A stretch of DNA of 64,000 nt, from contig NZ_KB904055.1 in NCBI RefSeq assembly GCF_000379905.1, positions 1 through 64,000 of the forward strand, in the 5' to 3' direction. The translations under genes were made by a program, and so were the position numbers. This document shows, piece by piece, positions 27,540-36,574 of the stretch. The notes below the pieces were generated by a model, which saw nothing but the letters and a program-made list of their open reading frames with translations, did no database searches and was not told where the DNA came from. The DNA comes from Rodentibacter pneumotropicus DSM 21403. GTDB lineage: Bacteria; Pseudomonadota; Gammaproteobacteria; Enterobacterales; Pasteurellaceae. The first letter of the stretch is position 1. Each line of letters begins with the position of its first letter.

Positions 27540-29456
27540 ATGAAAGAAGTTGAAAAAAAATTAGATCTTATCTGTTTGGGACGCGTAGCTGTTGATTTTT
27601 ATGCACAACAAATCGGTGCCAGATTAGAGGATGCCTCATCATTTTCTAAATACCTTGGCGGTTCTTCCGGTAATGTTGCTTATGGAACAGCTGTTCAAGG
27701 AATAAAATCCTCTATGTTGGCTCGTGTCGGTGATGAGCATATGGGGCGTTTTCTCCGTGAAGAACTCCAACGTGTCGGTGTAGATACGAGCCATCTCATT
27801 ACAGATAAAGAGCGATTAACCGCACTCGTTATCTTAGGGATCAAAGATCAGGATACGTTCCCGCTCATTTTTTATCGTGAAAATTGTGCCGATATGGCCA
27901 TTAACAAAAACGATTTTGACGAAGCATATATTGCTTCCGCAAAGGCATTGGCAATAACAGGAACCCATTTATCTCATCCCAAAACACGTGAGGCCGTATT
28001 AACAGCCTTAGAATATGCAGGACGGAATAATACTAAGCGTTTACTTGATATTGATTATCGCCCTGTTCTATGGGGATTAACTTCCTTAGGCGATGGTGAA
28101 ACACGTTTTATTGATTCAGAAGCCGTGACAAAATCGTTACAAGAAGTATTACACCATTTTGATGTTTTAGTAGGAACCGAGGAAGAATTTCATATTGCCG
28201 GTGGTTCCACCGATACATTAACCGCATTAAAAAATATCCGCCAATTATGTGATGCCGTCTTAGTGTGTAAACGAGGCGCATCAGGTTGCTCTGTTTTTGA
28301 GGGAAAAATTCCGGATGATCTTGACGGAGGTCTTAATGTATATGGTGTTCGTGTTGAAGTGCTGAATGTTCTCGGTGCCGGCGACGCTTTTATGTCAGGG
28401 TTAATTCGAGGCTACATTAATAACGAAGGTTGGGAACAATCTTGCCGCTATGCAAATGCCTGTGGTGCTTTAGTCGTTTCCCGTCATGGTTGTGCTCCTG
28501 CTATGCCAACAAAAGCCGAATTAGATGATTATTTAGCTCGGGTACAATTTGTTCCCCGTCCTGATATTGATGAAAGACTTAATCACTTACACCGAGTGAC
28601 GACAAGAAAAAATCAATGGGACGATTTATGTATTTTTGCTTTTGATCATCGCAAACAACTTGTTGATATGGCGAAAAAAGTCGATGCCGACATTGCACGA
28701 ATACCAAAATTAAAACAGCTTCTCTTAAAAGCAGCAGAAAAAGCGGCAAGTGATGAAAATATTACTCAAGGACACGCAGGCATTTTGGCCGATACCACAT
28801 TTGGGCAAGCCGCGCTTAATGAAATTACCGGTAAAAAATGGTGGATTGGCCGCCCGATTGAGCGCCCTTCTTCTCGTCCTTTACGTTTAGAGCATGGCGA
28901 CCTTGGTAGCCAATTGGTCAATTGGCCACAAGAACATATAGTGAAATGTTTGGTATTCTACCATCCAAAAGATGCACCTGAAATGAAGGCGGAACAAGAC
29001 GAAAGTTTGAAACAAATTTATCAAACTTGTTGTAAAACCGGACATGAATTTCTACTTGAAGTTATTTTGCCTCATGATATGGAGCAAGATGAGAAATATT
29101 ACGCCGAAATGCTTACTCACTTTTATCAATTAGGCATTAAACCGGATTGGTGGAAATTACCAGGATTATCTTCATCAGAATGGGACAAAATCAGCGAGCT
29201 AATCCAAAAAAATGATATCGATTGCCGAGGTATTTTAATTTTAGGTTTGGATGCTCCGGAAGAACAATTTGAATCGACCTTTAATGCGGCAGCCAATAAA
29301 CCTTTGGTTAAAGGCTTTGCGGTAGGAAGAACAATCTTTGGGCAACCTTCAATGGAGTGGTTAGCGGGTAAATTAAATGATGACGAGTTGATTCAACAAG
29401 TCTCTCAACGTTATCAACGATTAATCAAACTTTGGAAATTACGTAATGAACCTTAG
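27540..29456 (+). CDS. iolC: IolC: 5-dehydro-2-deoxygluconokinase fused to a DUF2090 aldolase-type domain
   Basis: This 638-residue fusion has an N-terminal PfkB kinase (about residues 8-330) with the start LDLICLGRVAVDFYA, YLGGSSGNVAYG and the catalytic signature NVLGAGDAFMSGLIRGY. A C-terminal DUF2090 domain (from about 345) opens with WDDLCIFAFDHRKQL. The kinase makes 5-dehydro-2-deoxygluconate 6-phosphate. In such proteobacterial fusions the C-terminal domain is annotated as the aldolase that splits it to DHAP and malonate semialdehyde. No separate iolJ is seen here, which agrees. I chose the ATG at 27540 (RBS AAGGGGG) over one 33 bp upstream. Confidence 0.93.
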   Translation: MKEVEKKLDLICLGRVAVDFYAQQIGARLEDASSFSKYLGGSSGNVAYGTAVQGIKSSMLARVGDEHMGRFLREELQRVGVDTSHLITDKERLTALVILGIKDQDTFPLIFYRENCADMAINKNDFDEAYIASAKALAITGTHLSHPKTREAVLTALEYAGRNNTKRLLDIDYRPVLWGLTSLGDGETRFIDSEAVTKSLQEVLHHFDVLVGTEEEFHIAGGSTDTLTALKNIRQLCDAVLVCKRGASGCSVFEGKIPDDLDGGLNVYGVRVEVLNVLGAGDAFMSGLIRGYINNEGWEQSCRYANACGALVVSRHGCAPAMPTKAELDDYLARVQFVPRPDIDERLNHLHRVTTRKNQWDDLCIFAFDHRKQLVDMAKKVDADIARIPKLKQLLLKAAEKAASDENITQGHAGILADTTFGQAALNEITGKKWWIGRPIERPSSRPLRLEHGDLGSQLVNWPQEHIVKCLVFYHPKDAPEMKAEQDESLKQIYQTCCKTGHEFLLEVILPHDMEQDEKYYAEMLTHFYQLGIKPDWWKLPGLSSSEWDKISELIQKNDIDCRGILILGLDAPEEQFESTFNAAANKPLVKGFAVGRTIFGQPSMEWLAGKLNDDELIQQVSQRYQRLIKLWKLRNEP

Positions 29457-29467
29457 TTTGTATTAAG

Positions 29468-29502
29468 AAAAAATGCCCTTGATTAAAAAACAGGGGCATT
29501 TT
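29468..29502. terminator. Bidirectional terminator between iolC and the RpiR regulator
   Basis: AAAAATGCCCTTG and CAGGGGCATTTTT pair with one G-T mismatch, and A/T runs on both sides suit the two convergent genes. Confidence 0.85.
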
Positions 29503-29504
29503 TA

Positions 29505-30338
29505 TTATTCCTTATCCTTTTCTTTTTCCAGACCGAGCGTAATAGCAAGAGTTTGAACAAGGCTCATTGTGACACATTGAGAGCGGAATCCCAGTACTTG
29601 AGCTTCTTTTACAACAAAAGAAACATCACTAAAAACGAGTAACGGGCTAATTTGGCTATCCGTAATAGCAATTTGTTTAATTCCTTTTTTAGCCGTAGTC
29701 TGGGTAATATTAAGGGTTTCATTTGCATAAGGCGAAAAACTAATGGAAACCACCACATCGCCAGCTTTTACTTGATTAAGTTGTTCATCAAACATTCCAC
29801 CTAATCCGTTAATTAAGAAAGAACGACAATCTAAATGATGGAGTGCATAATTTAAGTAGCAAGCAACACTAAAAGAACGTTTTAATCCCACAATAAAAAT
29901 ATTATTTGCTTCTTTTAGTATTTTAACCGCTGCATAAATTTGCTCGTTTTCAGTACTATTCGCTAATTGTTGTAATGACTGACTATTGGCATGTGCAAAT
30001 ATGGCTAAAATATTTTCCGGAGATTCACTTCCTTCAACTTGATTGATCTTATGTGATAATTGTAAACGTTCCGTATAATTTGTTGTTTTCTCCATTAAGT
30101 TTTCACGAAAAATCTGCTTCATTTCATTGAATCCGGAAAAACCGAACTCCGCAGCAAACCGAATCAATGTAGAAGGTGGAACATTTGCTTTTTCCGCTAT
30201 TGTTGCAACAGTATCAAAGACCACACTGTCACTGTTATCAAGAATATATTGAGCAACCTGCTTTAATCTTTTACTTAAACCGTCATAACGTGTTTGAATT
30301 TCCATTTTCAACATGGTCAATTGAGATTTCTCTTTCAT
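29505..30338 (-). CDS. RpiR-family transcriptional regulator, probable inositol-locus repressor
   Basis: This 277-residue protein has an N-terminal RpiR helix-turn-helix (about residues 10-85: LKQVAQYILDNSDSVVFDTV, NVPPSTLIRFAAEFGFSGF) and a C-terminal SIS sugar-phosphate-binding domain (NIFIVGLKRSFSVACYLNYA and VVVSISFSPY). Its location between iolC and iolB makes it the likely local regulator responding to a pathway phosphate. Proteobacterial IolR proteins are of this family, unlike the DeoR-type IolR of Bacillus. Which promoters it controls is inferred only. Confidence 0.88.
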   Translation of the reverse strand: MKEKSQLTMLKMEIQTRYDGLSKRLKQVAQYILDNSDSVVFDTVATIAEKANVPPSTLIRFAAEFGFSGFNEMKQIFRENLMEKTTNYTERLQLSHKINQVEGSESPENILAIFAHANSQSLQQLANSTENEQIYAAVKILKEANNIFIVGLKRSFSVACYLNYALHHLDCRSFLINGLGGMFDEQLNQVKAGDVVVSISFSPYANETLNITQTTAKKGIKQIAITDSQISPLLVFSDVSFVVKEAQVLGFRSQCVTMSLVQTLAITLGLEKEKDKE

Positions 30339-30407
30339 AAGTTCTGTACCCTAATTGTTCAAATATTTTTATTATCCTATCCGGTTAAATAAATATTTCA
30401 AGAAAAA

Positions 30408-30432
30408 CGGTCATTTTCTTAAAAAATGACCG
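30408..30432 (-). terminator. Terminator downstream of iolB
   Basis: CGGTCATTTT and AAAATGACCG form a 10-bp stem, followed on the minus strand by a T-run. It sits between the iolB stop and the regulator gene and contains part of a USS. Confidence 0.75.
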
Positions 30433-30468
30433 CACTTTTAGATGATATTTTATTGATTCCGGATTGAA

Positions 30469-31296
30469 TCAAGATTTCTTCTCATATTCTTCCGTATTAA
30501 TCCATCGATGATCTTGTTCCCAAGTAAATTTCCATTTTCTTACCGGTCCCGCCATAACATTTAAATAATAATTATCATATCCCGCAATAGTTGCAACAGG
30601 GTGATAACCACGAGGAACTTGAACCACATCACCATCATAGACAGCCATACATTCATCTAAAGAACGATCATCCGTGTAAACACGTTGTAGTGCAAACCCT
30701 TGAGAAGGAGAGAAACGGTGATAATAGGTTTCTTCCAAATAAGTTTCTGTGAGTGAATTTTTATCATCATGCTTATGGCTTGGGAAAGAACTCGTATTTC
30801 CTTCATCTGTAAAAACCTCAACAACCAGCAACGCATCTGCGCTTTCCGTTTCAGGCAAGATATTATGAACAAGACGCTTATTCTTGCCATATCCCCGTTT
30901 TTCTACGCCAATATCCTCAGGTTTAATCAATCTTATTGGAAAATTCCCCTGACTTGGTGCACGACAAACGGCTAATTCTAAATAACTATCCGCCTGAATA
31001 ATGACAGATTGTGAGTGAGGAACATAAAGTGCATAGGGAGGGATACGTTCAAAAGGCGTACTACGATTACCTACCTGAATAAAGGTTTCCGTTGCTGTTT
31101 TAAACGTCGCTTTACCCGCAATAATGACAAAACAAACCTCCGTATTTTGTGTATCAAATTCAAGTTTTTGTTGAGCCTGTAAATGATACATTTCAAATCC
31201 TACATATTCCCATCCTGCTGTTAGCGGTGTAATTTTTTGTACTTCACCATTTTTTTCCGGATGGTTTTTTCTTGATTTAGAAAGTAAATTTGACAT
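30469..31296 (-). CDS. iolB: 5-deoxy-glucuronate isomerase IolB
   Basis: This 275-residue bicupin has a C-terminal cupin with the metal-binding motif SFPSHKHDDKNSLTETYLEE and a second histidine in VPRGYHPVATIAGYDNYY. It isomerises 5-deoxy-D-glucuronate to 5-dehydro-2-deoxy-D-gluconate, the fourth pathway step. It is divergent from iolA, and its start is preceded by GGAGAAAAT. Confidence 0.95.
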   Translation of the reverse strand: MSNLLSKSRKNHPEKNGEVQKITPLTAGWEYVGFEMYHLQAQQKLEFDTQNTEVCFVIIAGKATFKTATETFIQVGNRSTPFERIPPYALYVPHSQSVIIQADSYLELAVCRAPSQGNFPIRLIKPEDIGVEKRGYGKNKRLVHNILPETESADALLVVEVFTDEGNTSSFPSHKHDDKNSLTETYLEETYYHRFSPSQGFALQRVYTDDRSLDECMAVYDGDVVQVPRGYHPVATIAGYDNYYLNVMAGPVRKWKFTWEQDHRWINTEEYEKKS

Positions 31297-31382
31297 ATTT
31301 TCTCCTTTACTAGTAAGAGATAGGACGTTAGCTTTCCATCATACTCCATTTATTTATCTAATCTATGACGACTTTTCTAAAA

Positions 31383-31421
31383 TTAGACATGGATCACAAA
31401 AATAAAACAAACATTTCATTT
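31383..31421. promoter_or_regulatory. Candidate regulatory sites in the iolB/iolA divergent promoter
   Basis: TTAGACATGGATCACA (31383-31398) shares GACAT-R-GATCA-M-A with the site beside iolC and has a perfect CRP right half (TCACA). The 17-mer at 31405-31421 (AAACAAACATTTCATTT) matches the iolC-side palindrome at 14 of 17 positions. The motif order is reversed relative to the iolD/iolC region. Binding by CRP and the RpiR regulator is inferred. Confidence 0.45.
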
Positions 31422-31541
31422 TAAGATAAGAATGATTGAAAAAGATATATTAATTTCATAAGCTATATTTGTTAAAGCTAATCACAATGTAAATCTTAAC
31501 CTTACAAATATCTTATCTTAATACTATATAAGGAGCTCAAA

Positions 31542-33050
31542 ATGGAAACTGTCTATAATTTTATTAATGGTAAACAAGTTCCAAGTAGAGGAACTGAAGC
31601 ATATCCTATTTATAATCCCGCAACCGGCGAACAAATCCGCCAAGTCATAATGAGTACATCAGAAGATGTGTATGAAGCCATTGATGTAGCACAACGTGCT
31701 TTTGCGGAATGGTCTGCAACATCACCATTACGCCGCTCACGTATTATGTTCAAATTTAAAGAGTTATTACAGCGAGACTGGGATGTATTAGCTAAAATTA
31801 TTGTTGAAGAGCATGGTAAAGTGTATTCTGATGCCTGTGGAGAACTCACTCGAGGTTTAGAAGTGGTTGAGTTTGCATGTGGAATTCCCCATTTACTTAA
31901 AGGCGAATTTTCTGAACAGGTAGGACGAGGAATTGATATCCATTCTTCACTGCAACCATTAGGGGTGGCAGTCGGCATTACACCATTTAACTTTCCTGCT
32001 ATGGTCCCTATGTGGATGTTCCCGGTGGCAATTACTTGCGGTAATACCTTTATTTTAAAACCGGCAAAAGCGGATCCTTCACTCTCCATTAAATTAGCAG
32101 AATTATTAAAAGAAGCGGGTTTACCAGACGGAGTTTTCAATGTTGTTCATGGCGATCGCCAAGATAATGAAATTTTATTACGCGATCCAAGAGTACATGC
32201 TGTAAGTTTTGTCGGTTCTACACCTGCCGCAGCTCATGTCTATAAAATGGGAGCTGAGTTTGGTAAACGGGTGCAAGCTTTTGGTGCAGCGAAAAATCAT
32301 GCTTTAATCATGCCGGATGCAGATATTGAATCAACGGCTAATGCATTATTAGGTGCCGCATTCGGTGCCGCTGGAGAGCGTTGTATGGCAATTTCTTTGG
32401 CTGTCACCATTGATGATGAAACCGCAGACAAATTAATAGCTACATTAAAACCTAAAGTTGAGGCCCTTCGCTATGGTCCGGGTATTCCCAAAGAAGGGGA
32501 AAAAGAAATGGATTTCGGACCGCTTATTAGCCAACAACATCTTAATAATGTTACTAATTACATTACAAAAGGCGTGGAGGAAGGTGCAACCCTGCTTGTG
32601 GACGGGCGTGGTAAAAAACCGGTTGGACATGAAAACGGCTTCTTTATTGGAGGCAGTTTGTTTGACAACGTTACCCCTGATATGGTGATTTATAAAGAAG
32701 AAATCTTTGGTCCTGTTCTTGGTATTGTTCGAGCGAAAAACTTTGAGCAAGCGATGAAATTAATTAACGAGCATCCTTACGGTAACGGTACGGCAATCTT
32801 TACCTCCAATGGCGGTGCCGCACGTGAGTTTGCCTATCACGTTCAAGCAGGTATGGTCGGCGTTAATGTTCCGATTCCAGTTCCGATGTCCTTTCATTGT
32901 TTTGGCGGTTGGAAACATTCAGCCTACACAACATTAAATATTTACGGACCTGATGGCGTGCGTTTCTACACGAAAATGAAAACAGTCACAACCCGCTGGC
33001 CGAGTAAATATGTGATTGAAAATGCTGCATTCAGTATGCCAACATTATAA
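31542..33050 (+). CDS. iolA: Malonate/methylmalonate-semialdehyde dehydrogenase (CoA-acylating)
   Basis: This 502-residue aldehyde dehydrogenase has PFNFPAMVPMWMFP at the cofactor site and the catalytic cysteine in AAGERCMAISLAV. It converts malonate semialdehyde to acetyl-CoA and CO2, the last step of the iol pathway; homologues are also called MmsA. GGAG precedes the ATG. It heads a plus-strand unit with a hairpin after it, and its place in the inositol locus favours IolA. Confidence 0.94.
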   Translation: METVYNFINGKQVPSRGTEAYPIYNPATGEQIRQVIMSTSEDVYEAIDVAQRAFAEWSATSPLRRSRIMFKFKELLQRDWDVLAKIIVEEHGKVYSDACGELTRGLEVVEFACGIPHLLKGEFSEQVGRGIDIHSSLQPLGVAVGITPFNFPAMVPMWMFPVAITCGNTFILKPAKADPSLSIKLAELLKEAGLPDGVFNVVHGDRQDNEILLRDPRVHAVSFVGSTPAAAHVYKMGAEFGKRVQAFGAAKNHALIMPDADIESTANALLGAAFGAAGERCMAISLAVTIDDETADKLIATLKPKVEALRYGPGIPKEGEKEMDFGPLISQQHLNNVTNYITKGVEEGATLLVDGRGKKPVGHENGFFIGGSLFDNVTPDMVIYKEEIFGPVLGIVRAKNFEQAMKLINEHPYGNGTAIFTSNGGAAREFAYHVQAGMVGVNVPIPVPMSFHCFGGWKHSAYTTLNIYGPDGVRFYTKMKTVTTRWPSKYVIENAAFSMPTL

Positions 33051-33056
33051 ATGTTT

Positions 33057-33096
33057 AGAGAGATAGCTAAAACCAAAGGCTATCTCTCTTATTTTT
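33057..33096 (+). terminator. Terminator after iolA
   Basis: AGAGAGATAGC and GCTATCTCTCT form a perfect 11-bp stem followed by TATTTTTA. It separates iolA from the downstream dehydrogenase. Confidence 0.85.
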
Positions 33097-33120
33097 ATAC
33101 GTACAATAAAGGAGAGCATA

Positions 33121-34260
33121 ATGAAACAGATAAGAACCGGTTTGATTGGTACAGGATATATTGGACGTTGTCATGCAATTGCCTATTCACAAGTAGCAAC
33201 GGTTTTCCCGCTTAAAGCAGAACTAGTATTAGATTATTTAGCAGAAATTACACCGGAATTGGCAGAACAAAAAGCCAGAGAATTTGGTTTTAAGCGCGCC
33301 ACAGGAAATTGGCGCGATATAGTCAACGATCCGAATATTGATGTAATTGATATTTGTACGCCGAACTTTCTTCACAAGGAAATTGCATTAGCGGCTATCG
33401 CAAACGGCAAACACGTTTACTCAGAAAAACCTCTTGCATTAACTGCCGCAGATGCCAAGTTAATGTATCAAGCGGCAAAAAAAGCCAGTGTTAAAACCTT
33501 GGTCGGGTTTAACTATATCAAAAATCCAACCACCCAATTAGCAAGGGAAATCATTACAAAAGGTGAAATAGGTGAGGTTATCCACTTCTACGGTACACAT
33601 AATGAAGATTATCTTGCCAATGAAAATACACCGTTAGATTGGCACTGTATAAAAGAAAAAGCCGGTTTAGGCTCATTAGGCGATCTTGCCGCACACATTG
33701 TACGAATGTCCCAATATTTGCTGGGACAAGAGATCATCTCTGTTATCGGTGATATGCAAACTGTCATTCAAACACGACCGAATCCTAACAATCTCCAAGA
33801 GCGTTTAGCCGTAGAAAATGAAGATCAGGCAACGGCATTAGTCCGCTTTGGTAACGGGTGTATGGGGACGATTGAGACCTCCCGTATTGCTTGCGGGCGT
33901 AAAATGGGACTAAGTTATGTCATTACCGGCACTAAAGGCTCTATTATCTATACACAAGAAAGAATGGCTGAATTAAAACTCTATTTGCACGATGAAAACC
34001 CCGCCAGACAAGGATTTAAAACTATTTTAACCGGACCGCTTCATCCTGATTATAAGAATTTTTGTGTCAGTGCGGGCCACGGAATTGGGTTTAATGATCA
34101 AAAAACAGTGGAAATAAGGGATTTAATCAACGGAATTTCTGAAAATTCGACCGCACTTTATCCTGATTTTGAAGAAGGTTATAAAGTATCAAGAATCTTG
34201 GATGCTATCGCGTTATCTTGTGAACAAAAACGCTGGGTTAATGTGGAAGAAATCGAGTAA
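33121..34260 (+). CDS. Gfo/Idh/MocA-family oxidoreductase, probable second inositol dehydrogenase
   Basis: This 379-residue protein has a Rossmann motif (TGLIGTGYIGRCHA), the EKP catalytic motif (HVYSEKPLAL), GSLGDLAAHIVRMSQYLLG and a C-terminal beta-sheet domain. It is clearly different from the IolG at 23360-24370 (longer, different signature region). It may act on another inositol isomer (scyllo- or D-chiro-inositol) or on a pathway ketone, but the substrate is not readable. GGAGAGC precedes the ATG. It lies between terminators, so it may be its own unit downstream of iolA. Confidence 0.85.
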   Translation: MKQIRTGLIGTGYIGRCHAIAYSQVATVFPLKAELVLDYLAEITPELAEQKAREFGFKRATGNWRDIVNDPNIDVIDICTPNFLHKEIALAAIANGKHVYSEKPLALTAADAKLMYQAAKKASVKTLVGFNYIKNPTTQLAREIITKGEIGEVIHFYGTHNEDYLANENTPLDWHCIKEKAGLGSLGDLAAHIVRMSQYLLGQEIISVIGDMQTVIQTRPNPNNLQERLAVENEDQATALVRFGNGCMGTIETSRIACGRKMGLSYVITGTKGSIIYTQERMAELKLYLHDENPARQGFKTILTGPLHPDYKNFCVSAGHGIGFNDQKTVEIRDLINGISENSTALYPDFEEGYKVSRILDAIALSCEQKRWVNVEEIE

Positions 34261-34282
34261 CAAAGATTTCTCAAGATCTCAT

Positions 34283-34311
34283 AAATAGGTGCTTGTAAAG
34301 CACCTATTTTT
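34283..34311 (+). terminator. Terminator after the Gfo/Idh gene
   Basis: AAATAGGTGCTT and AAGCACCTATTTTT form a strong stem with a T-run. The following gap 34312-34552 is AT-rich and holds GATCTAGTTCACA (about 34379-34391), a CRP-like half site, presumably part of the ABC operon promoter. Confidence 0.85.
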
Positions 34312-34552
34312 ACATCGAAAAATGAATTAAATATTTCACTATTTTAAATTAAAACTTTTAACACTAAAACAAGATCTAGTTCACATTTTTGAAATTTGAC
34401 CATTGCAGAGCATATAAACTAAATGATATATATACAACAAATTATTTATTCCAATTTTAAATTTAGCGAAATTTATATTTCTTAAATATTCTAGTAGGAT
34501 AGCCGTATTTCTATTCTTTTTGTTATCCATTAACTAAAAAAGGAGTAATCTC

Positions 34553-35491
34553 ATGAAAAAAACACTATTGGCATTATTATTTGGTAGTGCTTTATTAACC
34601 TCCCAAGCGACCATGGCTAAAAATATAGTCATTGGCGCACCAATGGTTGCCTTCTCCGACAAATGGCAAACCTATCTTCAAGATGCGGTTCGTGAGTTTG
34701 ATAAAGCTCATGATGATGTCGAAATTAAACTTGCCGATGCTAACGGCGATCCGGCGCGTTTGTTAAATGATGCAGAAACCTTTATTGATCAAAAAGTTGA
34801 TGCATTACTTGTTGTTCCAACGGATCCGAATATTGTCAAAGTAATCGGAAGAAAAGCCAAACGAGCCGGCATTCCTCTCATTGTGATTAATCGTAAACCT
34901 TTAGATGAAGATATGCAGTATGTCACCAGTTACGTCGGCTCCGATGAAATTGAAGGTGGACGCATTCAAGCAAACTTTATTGTAAATACATTAGATGGTA
35001 AACCTGCCGAAGCCGCTATTTTAATGGGGCCTTTAGGTCAAGATGCACAAATTAAGCGGACCCAAGGTAACAAAGAGATTTTTGCGCAAAATAAAAATAT
35101 CAAGATCTTTACCGAGCAAGAAGGTAAGTGGGATAGAGCTAAAGGATTAGAAATTGCTGAAAACTTACTTGCGGTAAATAAAAACCTAAATGTCATTGTA
35201 AGTAATAATGATGAAATGGCAATAGGCGCCGTATTAGCGGGTAGAAAATTAGGGCTTAAAGACGAAGATTTAATTATTGTAGGTTTAGATGCCACACCGG
35301 ATGCACTAGACTACCTTGGTAAAGGATTAGATGCAACCGTGTTCCAATCTGCTGCTGGTCAAGGTATGACCGGTGCGGAAATGGCATATCTGGCAGCTAA
35401 AGGCGAAAAAGTACCTTCTGTAAAATGGGTTCCTTTTGAACTTGTCACACCGGATAAAAAAGAGGAATACCAAGCAAAATATAAAAAATAG
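34553..35491 (+). CDS. Sugar-type ABC transporter substrate-binding protein, probable inositol binding (copy 1)
   Basis: This 312-residue periplasmic protein has a signal peptide (KKTLLALLFGSALLTSQATMA) and belongs to the peripla_BP_4 / ribose-binding-like family: ANGDPARLLNDAETFIDQ, VDALLVVPTDPNIVKVI, VSNNDEMAIGAVLAGRKLG, VGLDATPDALDYL. Close relatives in Pasteurellaceae inositol loci are known myo-inositol binding proteins, and the context supports that ligand. It heads the operon with a second paralogue, the ATPase and the permease. AGGAG precedes the ATG. Confidence 0.9.
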   Translation: MKKTLLALLFGSALLTSQATMAKNIVIGAPMVAFSDKWQTYLQDAVREFDKAHDDVEIKLADANGDPARLLNDAETFIDQKVDALLVVPTDPNIVKVIGRKAKRAGIPLIVINRKPLDEDMQYVTSYVGSDEIEGGRIQANFIVNTLDGKPAEAAILMGPLGQDAQIKRTQGNKEIFAQNKNIKIFTEQEGKWDRAKGLEIAENLLAVNKNLNVIVSNNDEMAIGAVLAGRKLGLKDEDLIIVGLDATPDALDYLGKGLDATVFQSAAGQGMTGAEMAYLAAKGEKVPSVKWVPFELVTPDKKEEYQAKYKK

Positions 35492-35509
35492 TGTTTCAAT
35501 CAACCCTAA

Positions 35510-35535
35510 TGGAAAGGACCACATTGTCCTTTCCA
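35510..35535 (+). promoter_or_regulatory. Stem-loop between the two binding-protein genes
   Basis: TGGAAAGGAC, 6-nt loop, GTCCTTTCCA: a perfect 10-bp stem in the 80-bp gap, without a T-run. It could protect the upstream mRNA end or partly attenuate, giving more binding protein than membrane components. That role is inferred by analogy with other binding-protein operons. Confidence 0.55.
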
Positions 35536-35572
35536 CTTACTCACTAAGGTATCTCAAACGAAGGAATAAGCT

Positions 35573-36505
35573 ATGTTAAAAAAGATATACATCTTAGTTC
35601 TTGGTCTTTTTTTCACTCCTCTCATTCTTGCTAAATCCGTTGTGGCTGGCGTTTCAATATATAGCCTTGCCGATAAATACCCGACTTATTTACAGGATTC
35701 AATGAATAAATTTGTGTATTCACAAGCTAATCTTAAATTTAAATATGCTGATGCCAATGGCGATCCGGCAAAAATGCTAAATGATATAGAAAATTTTATT
35801 GATTCCAAGGTGGATGCATTAATCGTGATGCCAACAGATCAGAAAATTGTAAAAGCTATCGGATTAAAAGCAAAGAAAGCTAAAGTTCCTTTAATTGTCG
35901 TTACTGTAAAACCAAATGAAGAAGATATGCAATATGTAGCAAGTTACGTAGGGTCTGAGGAAATTAAAAGTGGAGAAATGCAAAGTGAATTTATTATTAA
36001 TTCACTAAATGGAAAACCGGCTAAAGCAATGATTTTATTAGGTCCATTGGGGTTGGAAGCTCAAATTAAACGCACAGAAGGTAATAAAAAGATTTTTGCT
36101 CAATATCCTGAAATTAAAGTGGTCGCGGAACAAGAAGCAAAATGGGATCGCTCAAAGGGTATGGAAGTAACAGAAAATTTACTTTCGGCACATCGCGATA
36201 TTAATGTGATTCTTAGCAATAATGACGAAATGGCAATCGGGGCATTGCTTGCAGCAAAGAAATTAGGTTTCAAAGATAAAGATCTGCTCATTGTAGGAAT
36301 TGATGCAACACCGGATGCACTGAGTTATTTAGGTAAAGGTCTTGATGCTACCGTTTATCAATCAGCCTCTGAACAGGGGCGATTGAGTGCCGAGATGGCA
36401 TACAAAGCCGCATTAGGTGAAAAAATTCCAAAATATAACTGGATTCCTTTTGAATTGGTGACACCTGATATGAAAGAAAAATATATCAATAAATATAAGG
36501 AGTAA
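35573..36505 (+). CDS. Sugar-type ABC transporter substrate-binding protein, paralogue (copy 2)
   Basis: This 310-residue paralogue of the preceding gene shares the same motifs (ADANGDPAKMLNDIENFID, VDALIVMPTDQKIVKAI, LSNNDEMAIGALLAAKKLG, VGIDATPDALSYLGKGLDAT). It has a signal peptide ending near LAKSV. Divergence is greatest in the first 60 residues (YSLADKYPTYLQDSMNKFVY against FSDKWQTYLQDAVREFDKAH). This suggests altered ligand range after a tandem duplication. It ends 69 bp before the ATPase gene. Confidence 0.9.
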   Translation: MLKKIYILVLGLFFTPLILAKSVVAGVSIYSLADKYPTYLQDSMNKFVYSQANLKFKYADANGDPAKMLNDIENFIDSKVDALIVMPTDQKIVKAIGLKAKKAKVPLIVVTVKPNEEDMQYVASYVGSEEIKSGEMQSEFIINSLNGKPAKAMILLGPLGLEAQIKRTEGNKKIFAQYPEIKVVAEQEAKWDRSKGMEVTENLLSAHRDINVILSNNDEMAIGALLAAKKLGFKDKDLLIVGIDATPDALSYLGKGLDATVYQSASEQGRLSAEMAYKAALGEKIPKYNWIPFELVTPDMKEKYINKYKE

Positions 36506-36574
36506 ATTGACCGCACTTTCTCACCATAATGACGATTTTTAATATTCATTCTTAACCGATTTAAGGAGTTAAAA

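Noticed and set aside
31610-32140. 176-codon frame antisense to iolA
   Set aside because: It is a shadow of the well-supported aldehyde dehydrogenase; its translation shows no domain.
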